A stretch of DNA of 39,058 bases, taken from positions 1-39,058 of the forward strand of contig JALUXV010000484.1 in assembly GCA_027013165.1 (NCBI GenBank). The letters are read 5' to 3'. Below, piece by piece: positions 17,560 through 27,927 of the stretch; positions within the stretch are counted from its first letter, which is position 1; every line of letters begins with the position of its first letter. Made by a program: the position numbers and the translations under genes. The notes below the pieces were generated by a model. That model worked only from the letters and a program-made list of their open reading frames with translations, was not told the DNA's origin and did not search any database. Source of the DNA: Alteromonadaceae bacterium (lineage in GTDB: Bacteria > Pseudomonadota > Gammaproteobacteria > Enterobacterales > Alteromonadaceae).

Positions 17560-18357
17560 ATGAGTAAGGTAACGTTTCATTTTGCGCATGCAAATGGATT
17601 TCCTGCGCCAAGTTATAATGCGCTGTTTTCTGCAATGCCAGACACGCTTGAACGTACTCATGTTGATAGGTTTGGTCATGATCCTCAGTTGCCAGTTAAT
17701 AATAATTGGCGTAATCAGGTTAGAGAGCTGATAAATCACATTGCCGACCATCAGCAGCACACCAACGGCGTTTACGCCGTTGGGCATTCCTTTGGTGCGG
17801 TTATTTCATATATGGCGGCCTGTGAGGCTCCTCACTTGTTTAAAGGCTTGATTATGCTGGATCCACCGTTAGTAGTAGGTCCCATGACTACGTTTTTGAG
17901 GTTGGTAAAGAAAACCCCGCTAATTGATAAAGTTACCCCTGCAAGCCTTGCTAAGAGCCGAAATACACAGTGGGACATGGACACCGATATGGTGTCTTAT
18001 TTTCACAACAAAGCCTTGTTTAAAGATATGGATGAACGTTGTGTGCGTGATTATGTGAATGCGGTTACCGCCGTTCAAGGCGACACTATTAGTTTGACAT
18101 TTTGTGCCAATGTAGAGGCAAATCTATTTCGCAACGTGCCACACAATTTAAACCGTTATCGCGGAAAGCTACAATGCCCAGCATTACTTGTTACTGCGCG
18201 AAACAGTAAAGTATGTCACCCGATGATGATTAAAGCGTTGAAAAAGCAGAATAACGTAGAGCACATAGTGGCAGATGGGGGCCATATGTTCCCACTTGAG
18301 AGCCCAGAAAAGGTGGCTGACATCATTGCCGCCACCATTCAAGGTTGGGAAAACTAG
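17560..18357 (+). CDS. alpha/beta hydrolase
   Basis: 265 residues of the alpha/beta hydrolase fold. [13 protein letters not shown] is the oxyanion-hole strand (HANGFP), VGHSFGAV holds the nucleophile Ser77 in G-x-S-x-G, and [18 protein letters not shown] carries the catalytic His near residue 245. A cap region lies between about 105 and 195. No signal peptide, so cytoplasmic. The reaction could be ester, lactone or thioester hydrolysis and is not deducible. It follows the MFS gene by 38 bp and may be co-transcribed. Its stop overlaps by 4 bp the stop of the convergent glgC. Confidence 0.88.
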   Translation: MSKVTFHFAHANGFPAPSYNALFSAMPDTLERTHVDRFGHDPQLPVNNNWRNQVRELINHIADHQQHTNGVYAVGHSFGAVISYMAACEAPHLFKGLIMLDPPLVVGPMTTFLRLVKKTPLIDKVTPASLAKSRNTQWDMDTDMVSYFHNKALFKDMDERCVRDYVNAVTAVQGDTISLTFCANVEANLFRNVPHNLNRYRGKLQCPALLVTARNSKVCHPMMIKALKKQNNVEHIVADGGHMFPLESPEKVADIIAATIQGWEN

Positions 18358-19631
18358 TTAGACGCGCTAAGACCGCCAACAGGTTGACCTAGCATTTCTC
18401 TGGTAACTAATACGACGCCTTTTTCAGACACCCTAAAGCCCCGTTTTCTATCTTCGTCGTGGTTGTATCCTATCACTGTGCCCTCGGGGACAATACAGCC
18501 ACGGTCAATAAGCACTTTACGCAACTTACAATGAGGCATAATTTCCACGTCGGGAAGAATAACCGCATCTTCTATCAAACTGTAAGAGTGAACTCTCACA
18601 TTGGAGAAGCAAATAGAGCCTCTTAGTGAAGCGCCTGAAATAATACAACCGCCCGAGACTACAGAATTCACTGCATCACCACGTCGCTCTTGTCCTTCCC
18701 AAACAAATTTTGCTGGCGGTAGCTGCTCTTGATACGTCCAAATTGGCCATTTTTGATCGTACAGATTTAACTGTGGAACAGGCGATACCAATTCCATGTT
18801 TGCTTCCCAAAATGAATCGATAGTACCCACATCACGCCAATAGGCTTTGTCACCGTCGCTACTTTCAAATTGATACGCATAAACTGGGTGGTCTTTGATA
18901 ATGGCAGGGATGATATCTTTACCGAAGTCGCGTTGGGAGCCAGAGGTTTCTGCATCTCTGCGAAGCTGCTCAAACAAAAAGTCGGTATCGAATACGTAGT
19001 TACCCATAGACGCTAAGCAACGTGTGGGGTCGTTGGGAAGAGGGCTAGGATTTGCTGGCTTCTCTTCAAATCCATTGATGCGATACTCTTCATCAACAGA
19101 CATTACGCCAAAGGCGCCTGCGGCTTCTTCAATAGGTACAGACATACACGACACTGTCATTTTGGCACCTGTTTCCACGTGACGCGCCAACATACTGCCG
19201 TAGTCCATCCGATAAATATGGTCACCAGACAAAATCATTACGTATTTTGGTAATTCATCGCGAATAATATCAATATTTTGAAACACCGCGTCTGCGGTGC
19301 CTTCATACCAGCTGTCTGAGAATCGCTGTGATGCAGGCAGGATTTCAACTGATTCGCCGAGCTCCTTTTTAAAGTGTCCCCAGCCCCTCACCAGATGGCG
19401 GATAAGAGAGTGAGACTTGTACTGCGTAACAATGCCAATGCGCCGAATGCCAGAATTTACACAGTTGGATAAGGGAAAATCAATTATTCGAAACTTGCCG
19501 CCAAAATAGAGCGCCGGCTTAGCGCGCCATGTTGTCAGTTCATGCAAACGTGACCCTCTACCACCAGCCAAAATAAGTGCGTAGGTATCGCGGGTCAGAT
19601 TACTAATATAGCGTGAACTGTTGTCTGCCAT
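18354..19631 (-). CDS. glgC: glucose-1-phosphate adenylyltransferase
   Basis: 425 residues from the ATG at 19631, which has GGAG nine bases upstream. An ATG at 19646 adds five residues but has no ribosome binding site. Diagnostic blocks: [15 protein letters not shown] (nucleotide loop), [36 protein letters not shown] (Asp for metal), [15 protein letters not shown] (glucose-1-phosphate Lys), [16 protein letters not shown], and a C-terminal left-handed beta-helix ([31 protein letters not shown]). It makes ADP-glucose from ATP and glucose-1-phosphate, the committed step of bacterial glycogen synthesis, and is allosterically controlled. No glgA, glgB or glgP is adjacent, so the gene is solitary here. 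Confidence 0.96.
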   Translation of the reverse strand: MADNSSRYISNLTRDTYALILAGGRGSRLHELTTWRAKPALYFGGKFRIIDFPLSNCVNSGIRRIGIVTQYKSHSLIRHLVRGWGHFKKELGESVEILPASQRFSDSWYEGTADAVFQNIDIIRDELPKYVMILSGDHIYRMDYGSMLARHVETGAKMTVSCMSVPIEEAAGAFGVMSVDEEYRINGFEEKPANPSPLPNDPTRCLASMGNYVFDTDFLFEQLRRDAETSGSQRDFGKDIIPAIIKDHPVYAYQFESSDGDKAYWRDVGTIDSFWEANMELVSPVPQLNLYDQKWPIWTYQEQLPPAKFVWEGQERRGDAVNSVVSGGCIISGASLRGSICFSNVRVHSYSLIEDAVILPDVEIMPHCKLRKVLIDRGCIVPEGTVIGYNHDEDRKRGFRVSEKGVVLVTREMLGQPVGGLSASN

Positions 19632-19854
19632 ATTTGGAATCTCCATGTGTGGGACACAATACTGCCAGTGTCAGTGTATATGTTGATGAAGCAGCCAGTG
19701 ATGCTGCCTACAGTGCTAGACAAGAACAATGTCTAAGAAAAAGGTTTTTGTGATAACCTAATTCCATCTTACACAAGTAAAATCAGAAAGCTACGGCGTT
19801 TCTTCAAAGAGTGTAATAATTTCGTGAATAAAGTTAATAAAGCGTAGATATCCA

Positions 19855-20832
19855 ATGACATCAGACCACAGAACCCCCGTAATATTTGACCACGACGGTG
19901 GAATAGACGATTTACTCTCTTTGCTTCTACTAGTAAGGCTTCCCAATTTAAACGTGATTGGTGTAACCATAACACCAGCTGATTGTTATCCCGATGATGC
20001 GCTTATTAGCACGCGAAAAATACTAACGTTGACTGGGAATACTCATATTCCAGTGGCAGTAGGTAACCTCAGTGGGCCAAACCCATTTCCTCCTGAGTGG
20101 CGGGCTCAGCCTAAAATGTGTCATGCAACACCAACCCTGCTACGTACTCCTCTTGATGGCGTGTCTGTAAGTGAACTATCTGCTGATGAGTGGATTGAAC
20201 GTACCCTTTTGCAATCTACTGACAAGGTAACCGTGCTTAAAACCGGCCCTGCGACCAACCTGGCAACAGTACTTAAACGCAACCCAGAGCTGGTGAGTAA
20301 AGTTGAAAAAGTAGTGTGGATGGGCGGCGCAGTAGAAGTTAAGGGCAATGTCGCTATGCATGACCATAATGGCACGGCGGAATGGAATGCTTATTGGGAC
20401 CCTGCCGCTACCCGTGAGCTAGTAAAAAGTGGAGTGCCACTGTGTTTGGTGCCGTTAGATGCGACAAATGCTTTACCCGTTAGTTGGCCGTTTTTACAAC
20501 AACTTGCTGAGCAAAACTCGCCAGTATCTGATTTAGCAGGTCAGTTCTGGGCCGCGACCGTTACGGCGATCCCATCGTACGAATTTACCTATTTTCTTTG
20601 GGATATTTTATCTACCTGCGTACTAGCATTGCCCGCCGACAAATTCACCCTTGAATCAGGCTTAATTAACGTGAGTACTACAACACCAAATGCAGGACAA
20701 ACGTTTAGAGACGAAGAAAATGGATTTCCTTGTACATGGGTGTCTGAGGTGGATGCGGAATTCGTCAAACGCATGGTCATTCACTATTTAACTGGAGATT
20801 TTATTCAAGCACCAGTGCAATTTGTTAAATAA
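19855..20832 (+). CDS. nucleoside hydrolase (inosine-uridine preferring type)
   Basis: 325 residues. The family signature DxDxxxDD is present as D12, D14, D18 and D19 in VIFDHDGGIDDLLSL; these bind the catalytic calcium ion. VTVLKTGPATNLATVLKRNP, VVWMGGAVEVKGN and GTAEWNAYWDPAATRELV (the Asn-x-x-Asp-Pro block) follow in the expected order. It cleaves the N-glycosidic bond of ribonucleosides to base and ribose. The substrate preference is unknown, since the helix with the usual active-site His is divergent. It has no signal peptide. The ATG at 19855 lacks a strong ribosome binding site. A salvage phosphoribosyltransferase occurs 11 kb away, but the two are not linked. Confidence 0.92.
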   Translation: MTSDHRTPVIFDHDGGIDDLLSLLLLVRLPNLNVIGVTITPADCYPDDALISTRKILTLTGNTHIPVAVGNLSGPNPFPPEWRAQPKMCHATPTLLRTPLDGVSVSELSADEWIERTLLQSTDKVTVLKTGPATNLATVLKRNPELVSKVEKVVWMGGAVEVKGNVAMHDHNGTAEWNAYWDPAATRELVKSGVPLCLVPLDATNALPVSWPFLQQLAEQNSPVSDLAGQFWAATVTAIPSYEFTYFLWDILSTCVLALPADKFTLESGLINVSTTTPNAGQTFRDEENGFPCTWVSEVDAEFVKRMVIHYLTGDFIQAPVQFVK

Positions 20833-20874
20833 TTGTTATATATTCTTCTTTGGACATTTGAGCGGGAGAATTAA

Positions 20875-21408
20875 ATGGCAGCTTTGAAAAAACTTATTCT
20901 AGGTATTGTTGTTTTAGTAGTTACCTTTTCGGCAATCGGATTGATATTACCTAAGCACTACAACGTTGAGCGCAGCATAGTGATTAACGCAGAGCCAGAT
21001 GTTGTTTACCCAGAAGTTGTTAACCTCAAAGCATGGCCAACTTGGGGCGTTTGGTTTAAGCGAGACCCAGCGATGGAGCTGGTATACTCAGGCCCAGATA
21101 GAGCAATAGGCATGCGCTCTGAGTGGAAAAGCGTTTCCGAGGGTAATGGTGAAATGGAAATCACTGCCCTTGAACACAACAAAAAGGTGGTTTATAGCTT
21201 ATATTTCCCAGACATGGATATGGGCTCTACCGGCACTATTGAGTTTGTACCCAGCGATACAGGCACAAGAGTCGTATGGCGCGACGAAGGAGAAGTAGGT
21301 TACAACCCTGTAGACCGCTATGTTGTGCTGATGATCGACAGTTTACTAGGCCCAGACTTTGAAGCTGGTTTAGAAAACCTTAAGGTGGTAGTTGAGAATC
21401 GGGGGTAA
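20875..21408 (+). CDS. SRPBCC (polyketide cyclase/dehydratase-like) family protein
   Basis: 177 residues. An N-terminal hydrophobic segment (LILGIVVLVVTFSAIGLIL) anchors it in the membrane or acts as an uncleaved signal. The remainder is a START/SRPBCC fold: NVERSIVINAEPDVVYPEVV, WPTWGVWFKRDPAMELVYSG, EMEITALEHNKKVVYSLYFP and GTIEFVPSDTGTRVVWRDEG. Such domains bind hydrophobic ligands. No enzymatic function can be assigned. GGGAG lies before the ATG. The 42-bp gap from the nucleoside hydrolase allows co-transcription, though no functional link is apparent. Confidence 0.85.
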   Translation: MAALKKLILGIVVLVVTFSAIGLILPKHYNVERSIVINAEPDVVYPEVVNLKAWPTWGVWFKRDPAMELVYSGPDRAIGMRSEWKSVSEGNGEMEITALEHNKKVVYSLYFPDMDMGSTGTIEFVPSDTGTRVVWRDEGEVGYNPVDRYVVLMIDSLLGPDFEAGLENLKVVVENRG

Positions 21409-21516
21409 AGTAGACGAGTTGTCTAGCATCGGTCGATTTGCAATAAGCTGATATTACTGTAATTTATCCCTAAAAATCGCAATTGCCTGATTTGTCAAAG
21501 TTAACAAGGAAGTTAA

Positions 21517-22530
21517 ATGTTTTTTCGTTCTCCAGCTGTATTATGCCTGTTCTTTGCTGTTTCTTTTACTTCAAACGCGAGTGAGCTACTTGAGCACCAA
21601 GATGTTCATAGTAGCTATTCCTGTTTTAGTGGCCCTTTTGAAAGTTATGACGCTTGGCGAACATTGATTGAAACAAAGAAAAGAAACCAAGGAAAAGGTG
21701 AAGCCTACATTCAACAGCAATTAATAGAGTTTGAGAAACTTTTTCCCAAAGACACATTCGAAGGTTATCGCGCTCAGTTAGACTGTGAGTATTTTCAATA
21801 TCAAGTTGATGGTATTGATGTGTTTGGCTATGTGATAAAACCCAAAGGGCAAACTAATCTACCGATAGTGATTAATAACAGAGGGGGAAATGGCAACTTT
21901 GGTGCAGTCGTCATGGCTAATATGATGGAAACCTATTTCCCACTTGCTGAAAAAGGTTATGCCATCATTGGTTCTCAATACAGAGGTACTTTTCAAGCCA
22001 ATCCTATATATAAGGAGGAGTTTGGCGGTGTAGATGTCAACGATGTTCTAAAGATTGTTCAGTTAAGTGACTTTATTTCTGGTGTTGATGCTACCAAAAA
22101 AGCCATTTTGGGCACGAGTCGAGGCGGTATGCAGACTTATCTCACCTTAAAACACAATAAAGAGATTAAGGTGGCGGCGATTATTGCAGGTATGAGTAAT
22201 CTCATTCAAGGGCTTACTGAACGACCTGAAATGGAGAACGTTTATAGAAATCTCATACCAAATTACGAGAGCAACAAAACTCAGGCGTTGAAGGAGCGTT
22301 CGATAACGTTTTGGCTGGACGACATTGGTAAAAACGTTCCTATTTTGTTGCTACATGGTGAGGACGATAAAAGGGTGTCGGTAAACCAATCTATTACGCT
22401 AGCTTCAATGTTAGAAGCAAGAGAACATCCACACCAGCTTATTGTATTTCCTGATGACGATCACTATCTATCTACAAGTAACAAGGATGCGATTGATGCC
22501 ATTGATAAATGGTTTCAATCACATCTGTAA
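21517..22530 (+). CDS. exported alpha/beta hydrolase, prolyl-oligopeptidase-like (S9 type)
   Basis: 337 residues with a signal peptide (PAVLCLFFAVSFTSNAS, cleavage near residue 21). VDGIDVFGYVIKPKG and NNRGGNGNFGAVV lead into the catalytic domain. LGTSRGGMQTYL holds the nucleophile Ser201 in G-x-S-x-G, LLHGEDDKRVSVNQS the acid Asp, and FPDDDHYLST the His. This is the S9 peptidase order, but the large beta-propeller domain is missing, so it is a compact hydrolase acting outside the cytoplasmic membrane. It could be a peptidase or an esterase. AAGGA lies before the ATG. It converges on the liu operon. Confidence 0.85.
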   Translation: MFFRSPAVLCLFFAVSFTSNASELLEHQDVHSSYSCFSGPFESYDAWRTLIETKKRNQGKGEAYIQQQLIEFEKLFPKDTFEGYRAQLDCEYFQYQVDGIDVFGYVIKPKGQTNLPIVINNRGGNGNFGAVVMANMMETYFPLAEKGYAIIGSQYRGTFQANPIYKEEFGGVDVNDVLKIVQLSDFISGVDATKKAILGTSRGGMQTYLTLKHNKEIKVAAIIAGMSNLIQGLTERPEMENVYRNLIPNYESNKTQALKERSITFWLDDIGKNVPILLLHGEDDKRVSVNQSITLASMLEAREHPHQLIVFPDDDHYLSTSNKDAIDAIDKWFQSHL

Positions 22531-22578
22531 TTAGAGCGTGTAGAGGACTTATCTTTAAATAATAAAGTCAGAGATATA

Positions 22579-23472
22579 TCACAAAAGGGCATTGGCCACT
22601 TTTGACTGAGGTTTGCGCCCGAGTATTCCAGATATGTACTTAGTAGCTACGAGCAGTTTGTTCATGTCGACGTTAGAAGTTATTCCCATGCCATTAAGCA
22701 TATACAATACATCTTCGGTGGCAACGTTGCCGCTTGCTCCTTTTGCATAGGGACAACCACCTAAACCTGCTACTGCGGAATCTATAACGCTAATGCCTTT
22801 TTCAAGGGCGACATAGAGGTTAGCTAACGCTTGGCCGTAGGTATCGTGAAAATGCACTGCCAGTTTGTCTTTTGGAACTTTATCTAGAACTTGATCTAGC
22901 ATTTGCGCAGTTTTCAGTGGTGTCCCTACACCTATGGTATCGCCAAGGGAAACTTCATAGCATCCCATATCAATCATCAGTTTGGTAACATCAGCTACTT
23001 TTTCAGGTGCGATTTCTCCCTCGTAGGGACAGCCTAAAACACAAGAGACATAACCTCGTACTCTAAGGCCGTGTTTTGTGGCTGACTGAATAACAGGCGC
23101 AAAGCGCTCCAAGCTTTCTTCAATAGAACAGTTGATGTTCTTTTGCGAGAACTGCTCAGATGCCGCTCCAAAAATAGCCACTTCATCAACATTGGCTGCC
23201 AAGGCACTTTCAAATCCTCTCATATTAGGAGTAAGTGCCGAGTAGGTGACCCCAGAACACCGGTTGATAGCACTAAAAACCTCATCAGAACTGGCCATTT
23301 GCGGCACCCATTTGGGTGACACAAAACTACCTGCTTCAATACGCGAAAGGCCAGTATCTGACAATAAATCAACTAGCTTACTTTTCTGCGCTACCGTCAG
23401 GTGTTCTTTCTCATTTTGTAGGCCATCTCTAGGACCGACTTCAACGATGGATACGGTGCTCGGAAACGTCAT
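22579..23472 (-). CDS. mvaB: hydroxymethylglutaryl-CoA lyase (last gene of liu operon)
   Basis: 297 residues, the usual length. [12 protein letters not shown] (residues 7-18) binds substrate and metal, [12 protein letters not shown] supplies metal-ligand His residues, and [14 protein letters not shown] carries the catalytic Cys in the HMG-CoA lyase signature. It splits HMG-CoA into acetyl-CoA and acetoacetate, the final step of leucine/isovalerate breakdown (also called liuE). Its ATG overlaps the liuD stop (ATGA), indicating translational coupling. It is the fifth structural gene in the order liuA-B-C-D-E. No HMG-CoA synthase or mevalonate gene is near, so a role in catabolism is much more likely. 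Confidence 0.96.
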   Translation of the reverse strand: MTFPSTVSIVEVGPRDGLQNEKEHLTVAQKSKLVDLLSDTGLSRIEAGSFVSPKWVPQMASSDEVFSAINRCSGVTYSALTPNMRGFESALAANVDEVAIFGAASEQFSQKNINCSIEESLERFAPVIQSATKHGLRVRGYVSCVLGCPYEGEIAPEKVADVTKLMIDMGCYEVSLGDTIGVGTPLKTAQMLDQVLDKVPKDKLAVHFHDTYGQALANLYVALEKGISVIDSAVAGLGGCPYAKGASGNVATEDVLYMLNGMGITSNVDMNKLLVATKYISGILGRKPQSKVANALL

Positions 23473-25505
23473 GACTCACCACGCTTATTTTCAGTATCGG
23501 CAATAAAGTCGAGTAGGGTCGCTCCGCCGTCAACCAGTTCCCCTGGCTGGTAATAAAATTCAGCGACTGTACCGTCAGAAGGAGCATTTATTGTGTGCTC
23601 CATCTTCATCGCCTCCATAACTAGGATTGGCGTACCCTTGGTTACTACGTCGCCTTGATTGCATAAATGGGTAACGATCGTACCATTCATTGGGGCGGTA
23701 AGAGATGCGTCACTATCTACATTGTTACTATCTCCGAGGTCTGGTAACACGTGCTCGAAAGCCAGCGTGCCCCTTGGCGTGAAGATGACGTAGTGAGAAT
23801 TTCTCTCTGACGCTTCCGATTTACGTTCGGCAAAACGTATTTTCTGAAGTACATCGTTTACTGTAATGTGTAATTCATTGCCAACTAGTTGCCCTTCGAC
23901 TAGCCAAGAGTATTCGCCAATTTTGATAGACCAGTGCGGTGACAAGGGCGCGCTTGCGTCAGTGATAGTGCATTCCGCTTCCAATAATTCATCATCTATA
24001 GCGAATTCGATGTGAGCGGAGTAGCGCAAATTACTACGCCATCCTATGGCAGACTGCCACGGTGCGCTAGCAGCATTATTTTGAGCTTGATTACGCAGTA
24101 GCACTAGCATCGCCATTAGTGGTAGGTCGTCTTGATGGTAGCTAGGTTTAGACGCCATTAATGCGTCAATGTGCTTGTCTACAAAGGTAGTAGTTAGCTC
24201 AGCGCGCTGGAAGGGTTCGAAACGCGTTAAATAGGCTAAAAAGTCAATATTAGTCGTTACGCCATCGATGTGATACTGCTCTAGTGCTTGGCCTAAGCGT
24301 TGAAGTGCGAGTTCTCGGTCATCACCCCAAACAATCAACTTGGCAATCATAGGGTCGTAATAAATACTGACTTCGTCCCCTTCAAGAACGCCGGTGTCTA
24401 CCCGAACGAGTTCAGTTGATTGTGGTGGTGATAGTGTATTTAGAGTACCAGTAACGGGTAAAAAGTCATTATAGGGATCTTCTGCATATATACGGGCTTC
24501 AAAAGCGTGACCGCGGATTTCCAATTGGTCTTGAGTTTTTGGCAGTGTTTCACCTTGTGCGACTTTTAGTTGCCACTCAACCAAATCTTCACCTGTAATC
24601 ATTTCGGTGACGGGGTGTTCTACCTGTAGACGGGTATTCATCTCCATAAAGTAGAAACTACCATCCTCATCAAGTAGGAATTCCACCGTACCCGCACCCA
24701 CATAATCAATGGCTTTAGCTGCTTTGATGGCAGCTTCACCCATTTGTGAGCGTATTGCCTGAGTCATACCAGGGGCAGGGGCTTCCTCAATAATTTTTTG
24801 GTGTCGACGTTGAACAGAACAATCACGTTCGAAAAGATACACGCCGTTACCATGCTTATCGCAGAACACTTGAATTTCAACATGACGAGGTTTGGTGAGG
24901 TACTTTTCCACCAACATGTGGTCTTCACCAAAGCTGGACAAAGATTCTCGCTTTGCTGCGTCTAGCGCGTTCTGAAAATCGGCCTCATTCCAAACTTGGC
25001 GCATACCTTTACCACCGCCGCCAGCGGCGGCTTTGAGTAAGACGGGATAGCCCATGTCGTCGGCGGCCTTTTTGAGAATGGCTGTGCTTTGGTCATCACC
25101 GTGATAGCCAGGTACGAGAGGCACTCCCGCATTTTCCATAATGTGTTTGGCAGCAGATTTGGAGCCCATGGCTTCAATCGCGCTTGCAGGCGGACCTACA
25201 AAAATTATATGGTTTGCTTCACAAGCGTTGGCAAATGCAGCGTTCTCAGACAAGAAACCGTAGCCCGGATGTATGGCATCTACACCATGAGTTTTGGCGA
25301 CATCAATAATATGTTCAGCACGTAAATAGCTATCTTTGGCAGGAGCTTCTCCTATATAAACGGCTTCATCTGCCATCGCAACATGGAGCGCGTTTCTGTC
25401 GGCGTCAGAGAATACGGCTACTGTTTTGATGCCTCGTTTTTTTGCAGTAGAAATCACGCGGCAGGCAATTTCACCGCGGTTAGCAATTAGTAACTTTTTA
25501 ATCAT
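23469..25505 (-). CDS. liuD: methylcrotonyl-CoA carboxylase biotin-containing (alpha) subunit
   Basis: 678 residues from the ATG at 25505 ([17 protein letters not shown]). The upstream frame only reads into liuC. A biotin carboxylase domain fills the first ~450 residues (ATP-grasp: [59 protein letters not shown]). A linker and a C-terminal biotinyl domain with [11 protein letters not shown] follow, the Lys being the biotin site. With LiuB it carboxylates 3-methylcrotonyl-CoA. Acetyl- and propionyl-CoA carboxylase alpha subunits are similar, and the liu context decides the substrate. The first eight bases overlap the liuC tail, so translation is coupled. Confidence 0.95.
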   Translation of the reverse strand: MIKKLLIANRGEIACRVISTAKKRGIKTVAVFSDADRNALHVAMADEAVYIGEAPAKDSYLRAEHIIDVAKTHGVDAIHPGYGFLSENAAFANACEANHIIFVGPPASAIEAMGSKSAAKHIMENAGVPLVPGYHGDDQSTAILKKAADDMGYPVLLKAAAGGGGKGMRQVWNEADFQNALDAAKRESLSSFGEDHMLVEKYLTKPRHVEIQVFCDKHGNGVYLFERDCSVQRRHQKIIEEAPAPGMTQAIRSQMGEAAIKAAKAIDYVGAGTVEFLLDEDGSFYFMEMNTRLQVEHPVTEMITGEDLVEWQLKVAQGETLPKTQDQLEIRGHAFEARIYAEDPYNDFLPVTGTLNTLSPPQSTELVRVDTGVLEGDEVSIYYDPMIAKLIVWGDDRELALQRLGQALEQYHIDGVTTNIDFLAYLTRFEPFQRAELTTTFVDKHIDALMASKPSYHQDDLPLMAMLVLLRNQAQNNAASAPWQSAIGWRSNLRYSAHIEFAIDDELLEAECTITDASAPLSPHWSIKIGEYSWLVEGQLVGNELHITVNDVLQKIRFAERKSEASERNSHYVIFTPRGTLAFEHVLPDLGDSNNVDSDASLTAPMNGTIVTHLCNQGDVVTKGTPILVMEAMKMEHTINAPSDGTVAEFYYQPGELVDGGATLLDFIADTENKRGES

Positions 25506-26295
25506 TTTCTGTTTCTCGCCATGCTGCTGGGCGTTTTTCAAAAAACGCGTGTAGGCCTTCTTGACCCTCTTCAGATACTCGCACTTTAGCGATTCGTGCG
25601 CTGGATTCATGAAGCAGTGAATGGTTGATCTCGCGCTGGCTAAAATCCTGTACTAGTAGTTTTGCCTGCGCCATTGCTTGAGGGCCGTTGTTTAGTATGT
25701 TGTTTACCATATCGTCAACGGTACTATTGAGTGCATCTTCCGATACTGATTCACTGAGTAGTCCCAGTCGCCTCGCTCGGCGTGAAGAAAACACCTCAGC
25801 GGTTTGGAAATATCGCCGGCAAACCCGAGCACCCATTGCTTCAATCACGTAGGGGCTGATAGTGGCTGGGATGAGTCCTAGTTTTACTTCACTCAAGCAA
25901 AACTTGCTCAATTTGCTCCCTACCGCAATATCGCAGCAGGCTATAAGCCCTACAGCACCACCAAAGGCTGCGCCTTGTACCTTTGCGATAGTAGGTTTAG
26001 GGAGCGTATATAGTGTGTGAAGCATGGTAGCCAGCGCCATAGCGTCTTGTTGGTTTTCTTCTTCGCTGTAGGACGCCATGCGCTTCATCCAGCTAAGATC
26101 TGCACCTGCGCTGAAGGTTTTTCCCTCCGCTTCCAAAACAACAACGCGAACGGCTGCGTCCTTTGCAGCTGTACTGAAGTACTGGGTGAGCGTGGCGATC
26201 ATGTCATCGTCAAAAGCGTTGTGCTTTTCGGGGCGGTTTAATCGAATTCGACAAACACCCGTTGAATCAATGTTGTAGTTTACTGCTGAATCCAT
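25498..26295 (-). CDS. liuC: methylglutaconyl-CoA hydratase (enoyl-CoA hydratase family)
   Basis: 265 residues from the ATG at 26295, with GGGAG seven bases upstream; the longer frame begins with TTG inside liuB and is rejected. Crotonase fold: GVCRIRLNRPEKHNAFDDDM, GKTFSAGADLSWMKRM (oxyanion loop) and AKVQGAAFGGAVGLIACCDI, with the conserved Gly-Gly and acidic position region SEVKLGLIPATISPYVI. It hydrates 3-methylglutaconyl-CoA to HMG-CoA. The specific substrate is taken from the operon, since crotonases cannot be told apart by eye. Located between liuB (10 bp gap) and liuD (8 bp overlap). Confidence 0.93.
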   Translation of the reverse strand: MDSAVNYNIDSTGVCRIRLNRPEKHNAFDDDMIATLTQYFSTAAKDAAVRVVVLEAEGKTFSAGADLSWMKRMASYSEEENQQDAMALATMLHTLYTLPKPTIAKVQGAAFGGAVGLIACCDIAVGSKLSKFCLSEVKLGLIPATISPYVIEAMGARVCRRYFQTAEVFSSRRARRLGLLSESVSEDALNSTVDDMVNNILNNGPQAMAQAKLLVQDFSQREINHSLLHESSARIAKVRVSEEGQEGLHAFFEKRPAAWRETEND

Positions 26296-26305
26296 GACTT
26301 TCTCC

Positions 26306-27913
26306 CTACATTCTAAACACGCCAAAGCGCGTGTCTTCGATAGGTTTGTTCAGCGCTGCGGATAAGGATAATCCCAGTACTAGGCGAGTATCTGCAGGGT
26401 CGATCACGCCGTCATCCCACAAACGGGCAGAAGCGTAGTAGGGGTGACCTTGGGTTTCATAAGTGTCTATGATTGGCTGTTTAAAGCTTGCCTCTTCTTC
26501 GTTTGACCATTGTTCGCCTGCACGCTCTTTTTGATCGCGCTTAACTTGTGCCAGAACCCCCGCAGCTTGTTCACCACCCATGACAGAGATACGCGCATTT
26601 GGCCACATAAACAAGAATCTAGGGTCGTATGCACGTCCGCACATGCCATAGTTTCCAGCACCAAAACTACCACCAATCAGTACGGTGAGCTTGGGGACAT
26701 TTGCACAGGCGACCGCAGTCACCATTTTGGCACCATGCTTGGCAATACCGTCATGCTCGTATTGTTTACCCACCATAAAGCCAGTGATGTTCTGTAAGAA
26801 AATGAGAGGTATTTTGCGGGTGGCACATAACTCTATAAAGTGAGCGCCTTTCTGTGCACTTTCACTGAACAAGATCCCATTGTTTGCCACAATACCCACA
26901 GGGAAGCCAAAAATCCGAGCGAAGCCACACACCAGCGTCGTTCCGTAGCGTGATTTAAATTCGTCAAAATCCGAACCGTCTACAATACGGGCAATGATTT
27001 CTCTCACATCAAAAGTCTGTCGACTATCTTTGGGGATCACCCCATAGATTTCTTTACCGTCGTATTTAGGAGAAACTACGTCAGCAATATCAATGGATGT
27101 CGATTTTTTACGATTGAGTCTTGCTACGGCGTTTCTTGCTAGCTCTAGTGCGTGGTGATCATTATTAGCAAGGTGGTCAGCTACGCCTGAAATTCTTGTA
27201 TGTACGTCACCACCGCCAAGCTCCTCTGCACTGACTACTTCGCCCGTAGCGGCTTTAACCAAGGGGGGGCCGCCTAAGAATATAGTCGCTTGCTCTTTCA
27301 CGATAATACTCTCATCAGCCATCGCAGGCACATAGGCACCGCCTGCGGTACAAGAACCCATTACCACAGCTATTTGTGGGATATTCTTAGCTGACATGTT
27401 GGCCTGATTAAAGAAAATACGGCCAAAATGCTCTTTGTCTGGAAATACGTCGTCTTGTCTGGGTAGGTTGGCACCGCCTGAATCTACTAGGTAAATACAA
27501 GGCAGGTGATTTTCTTCAGCAATAGCCTGAGCGCGTAAATGCTTTTTCACGGTAAGTGGGTAGTATGTACCGCCTTTTACCGTAGCATCGTTGGCGACTA
27601 TCATACATTCAATGCCGTGGACCAAGCCAATACCGGCAACGACTCCAGCGCATGGAACATAGTCTTCATATACTTCCCACGCTGCCAGTTGGCCAATTTC
27701 CAAGAACGGCGAACCCGCGTCAATGAGCCCGTCGATGCGATCGCGCGCCAAAAGTTTACCCCGCGCCACATGGCGTTGGGCGGCCTTTTCTCCACCACCT
27801 TTTGCTATGGTCTGGAGTTTCTCTTTAAGGTCATTCACCTGCGCTTGCATATGCGCCGTGTTGTCAGCAAAGGCTGACGATTTCGTATTTATCGAAGAAT
27901 GAAGAACGGGCAT
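26306..27913 (-). CDS. liuB: methylcrotonyl-CoA carboxylase carboxyltransferase (beta) subunit
   Basis: 535 residues, the usual length for MCC beta. Two crotonase-like carboxyltransferase halves are seen: [40 protein letters not shown] and [20 protein letters not shown] in the N-half, and [40 protein letters not shown] in the C-half. [15 protein letters not shown] and [10 protein letters not shown] point to methylcrotonyl- rather than propionyl-CoA carboxylase. It accepts carboxybiotin from LiuD. A strong purine-rich ribosome binding site (GGGAGGGGG) precedes the ATG. It is 14 bp downstream of liuA. Confidence 0.96.
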   Translation of the reverse strand: MPVLHSSINTKSSAFADNTAHMQAQVNDLKEKLQTIAKGGGEKAAQRHVARGKLLARDRIDGLIDAGSPFLEIGQLAAWEVYEDYVPCAGVVAGIGLVHGIECMIVANDATVKGGTYYPLTVKKHLRAQAIAEENHLPCIYLVDSGGANLPRQDDVFPDKEHFGRIFFNQANMSAKNIPQIAVVMGSCTAGGAYVPAMADESIIVKEQATIFLGGPPLVKAATGEVVSAEELGGGDVHTRISGVADHLANNDHHALELARNAVARLNRKKSTSIDIADVVSPKYDGKEIYGVIPKDSRQTFDVREIIARIVDGSDFDEFKSRYGTTLVCGFARIFGFPVGIVANNGILFSESAQKGAHFIELCATRKIPLIFLQNITGFMVGKQYEHDGIAKHGAKMVTAVACANVPKLTVLIGGSFGAGNYGMCGRAYDPRFLFMWPNARISVMGGEQAAGVLAQVKRDQKERAGEQWSNEEEASFKQPIIDTYETQGHPYYASARLWDDGVIDPADTRLVLGLSLSAALNKPIEDTRFGVFRM

Positions 27914-27927
27914 GCCCCCTCCCTTAA

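Noticed and set aside
19674-19760. Weak GCAGC/GCTGC hairpin in the glgC leader
   Set aside because: The stem is only five base pairs and no known regulator site (for example a CsrA-type GGA loop) is evident.
22531-22546. TTAGAGCGTGTAGAGG resembles the end of the 271-bp element (TAGAGCGTGT shared)
   Set aside because: Only ten contiguous bases match, there is no second arm, and a match of this length is not very unlikely in 39 kb.
25506-25610. 35-residue N-terminal extension of the biotin-containing subunit
   Set aside because: It is liuC sequence read in another frame; the family starts at [14 protein letters not shown].
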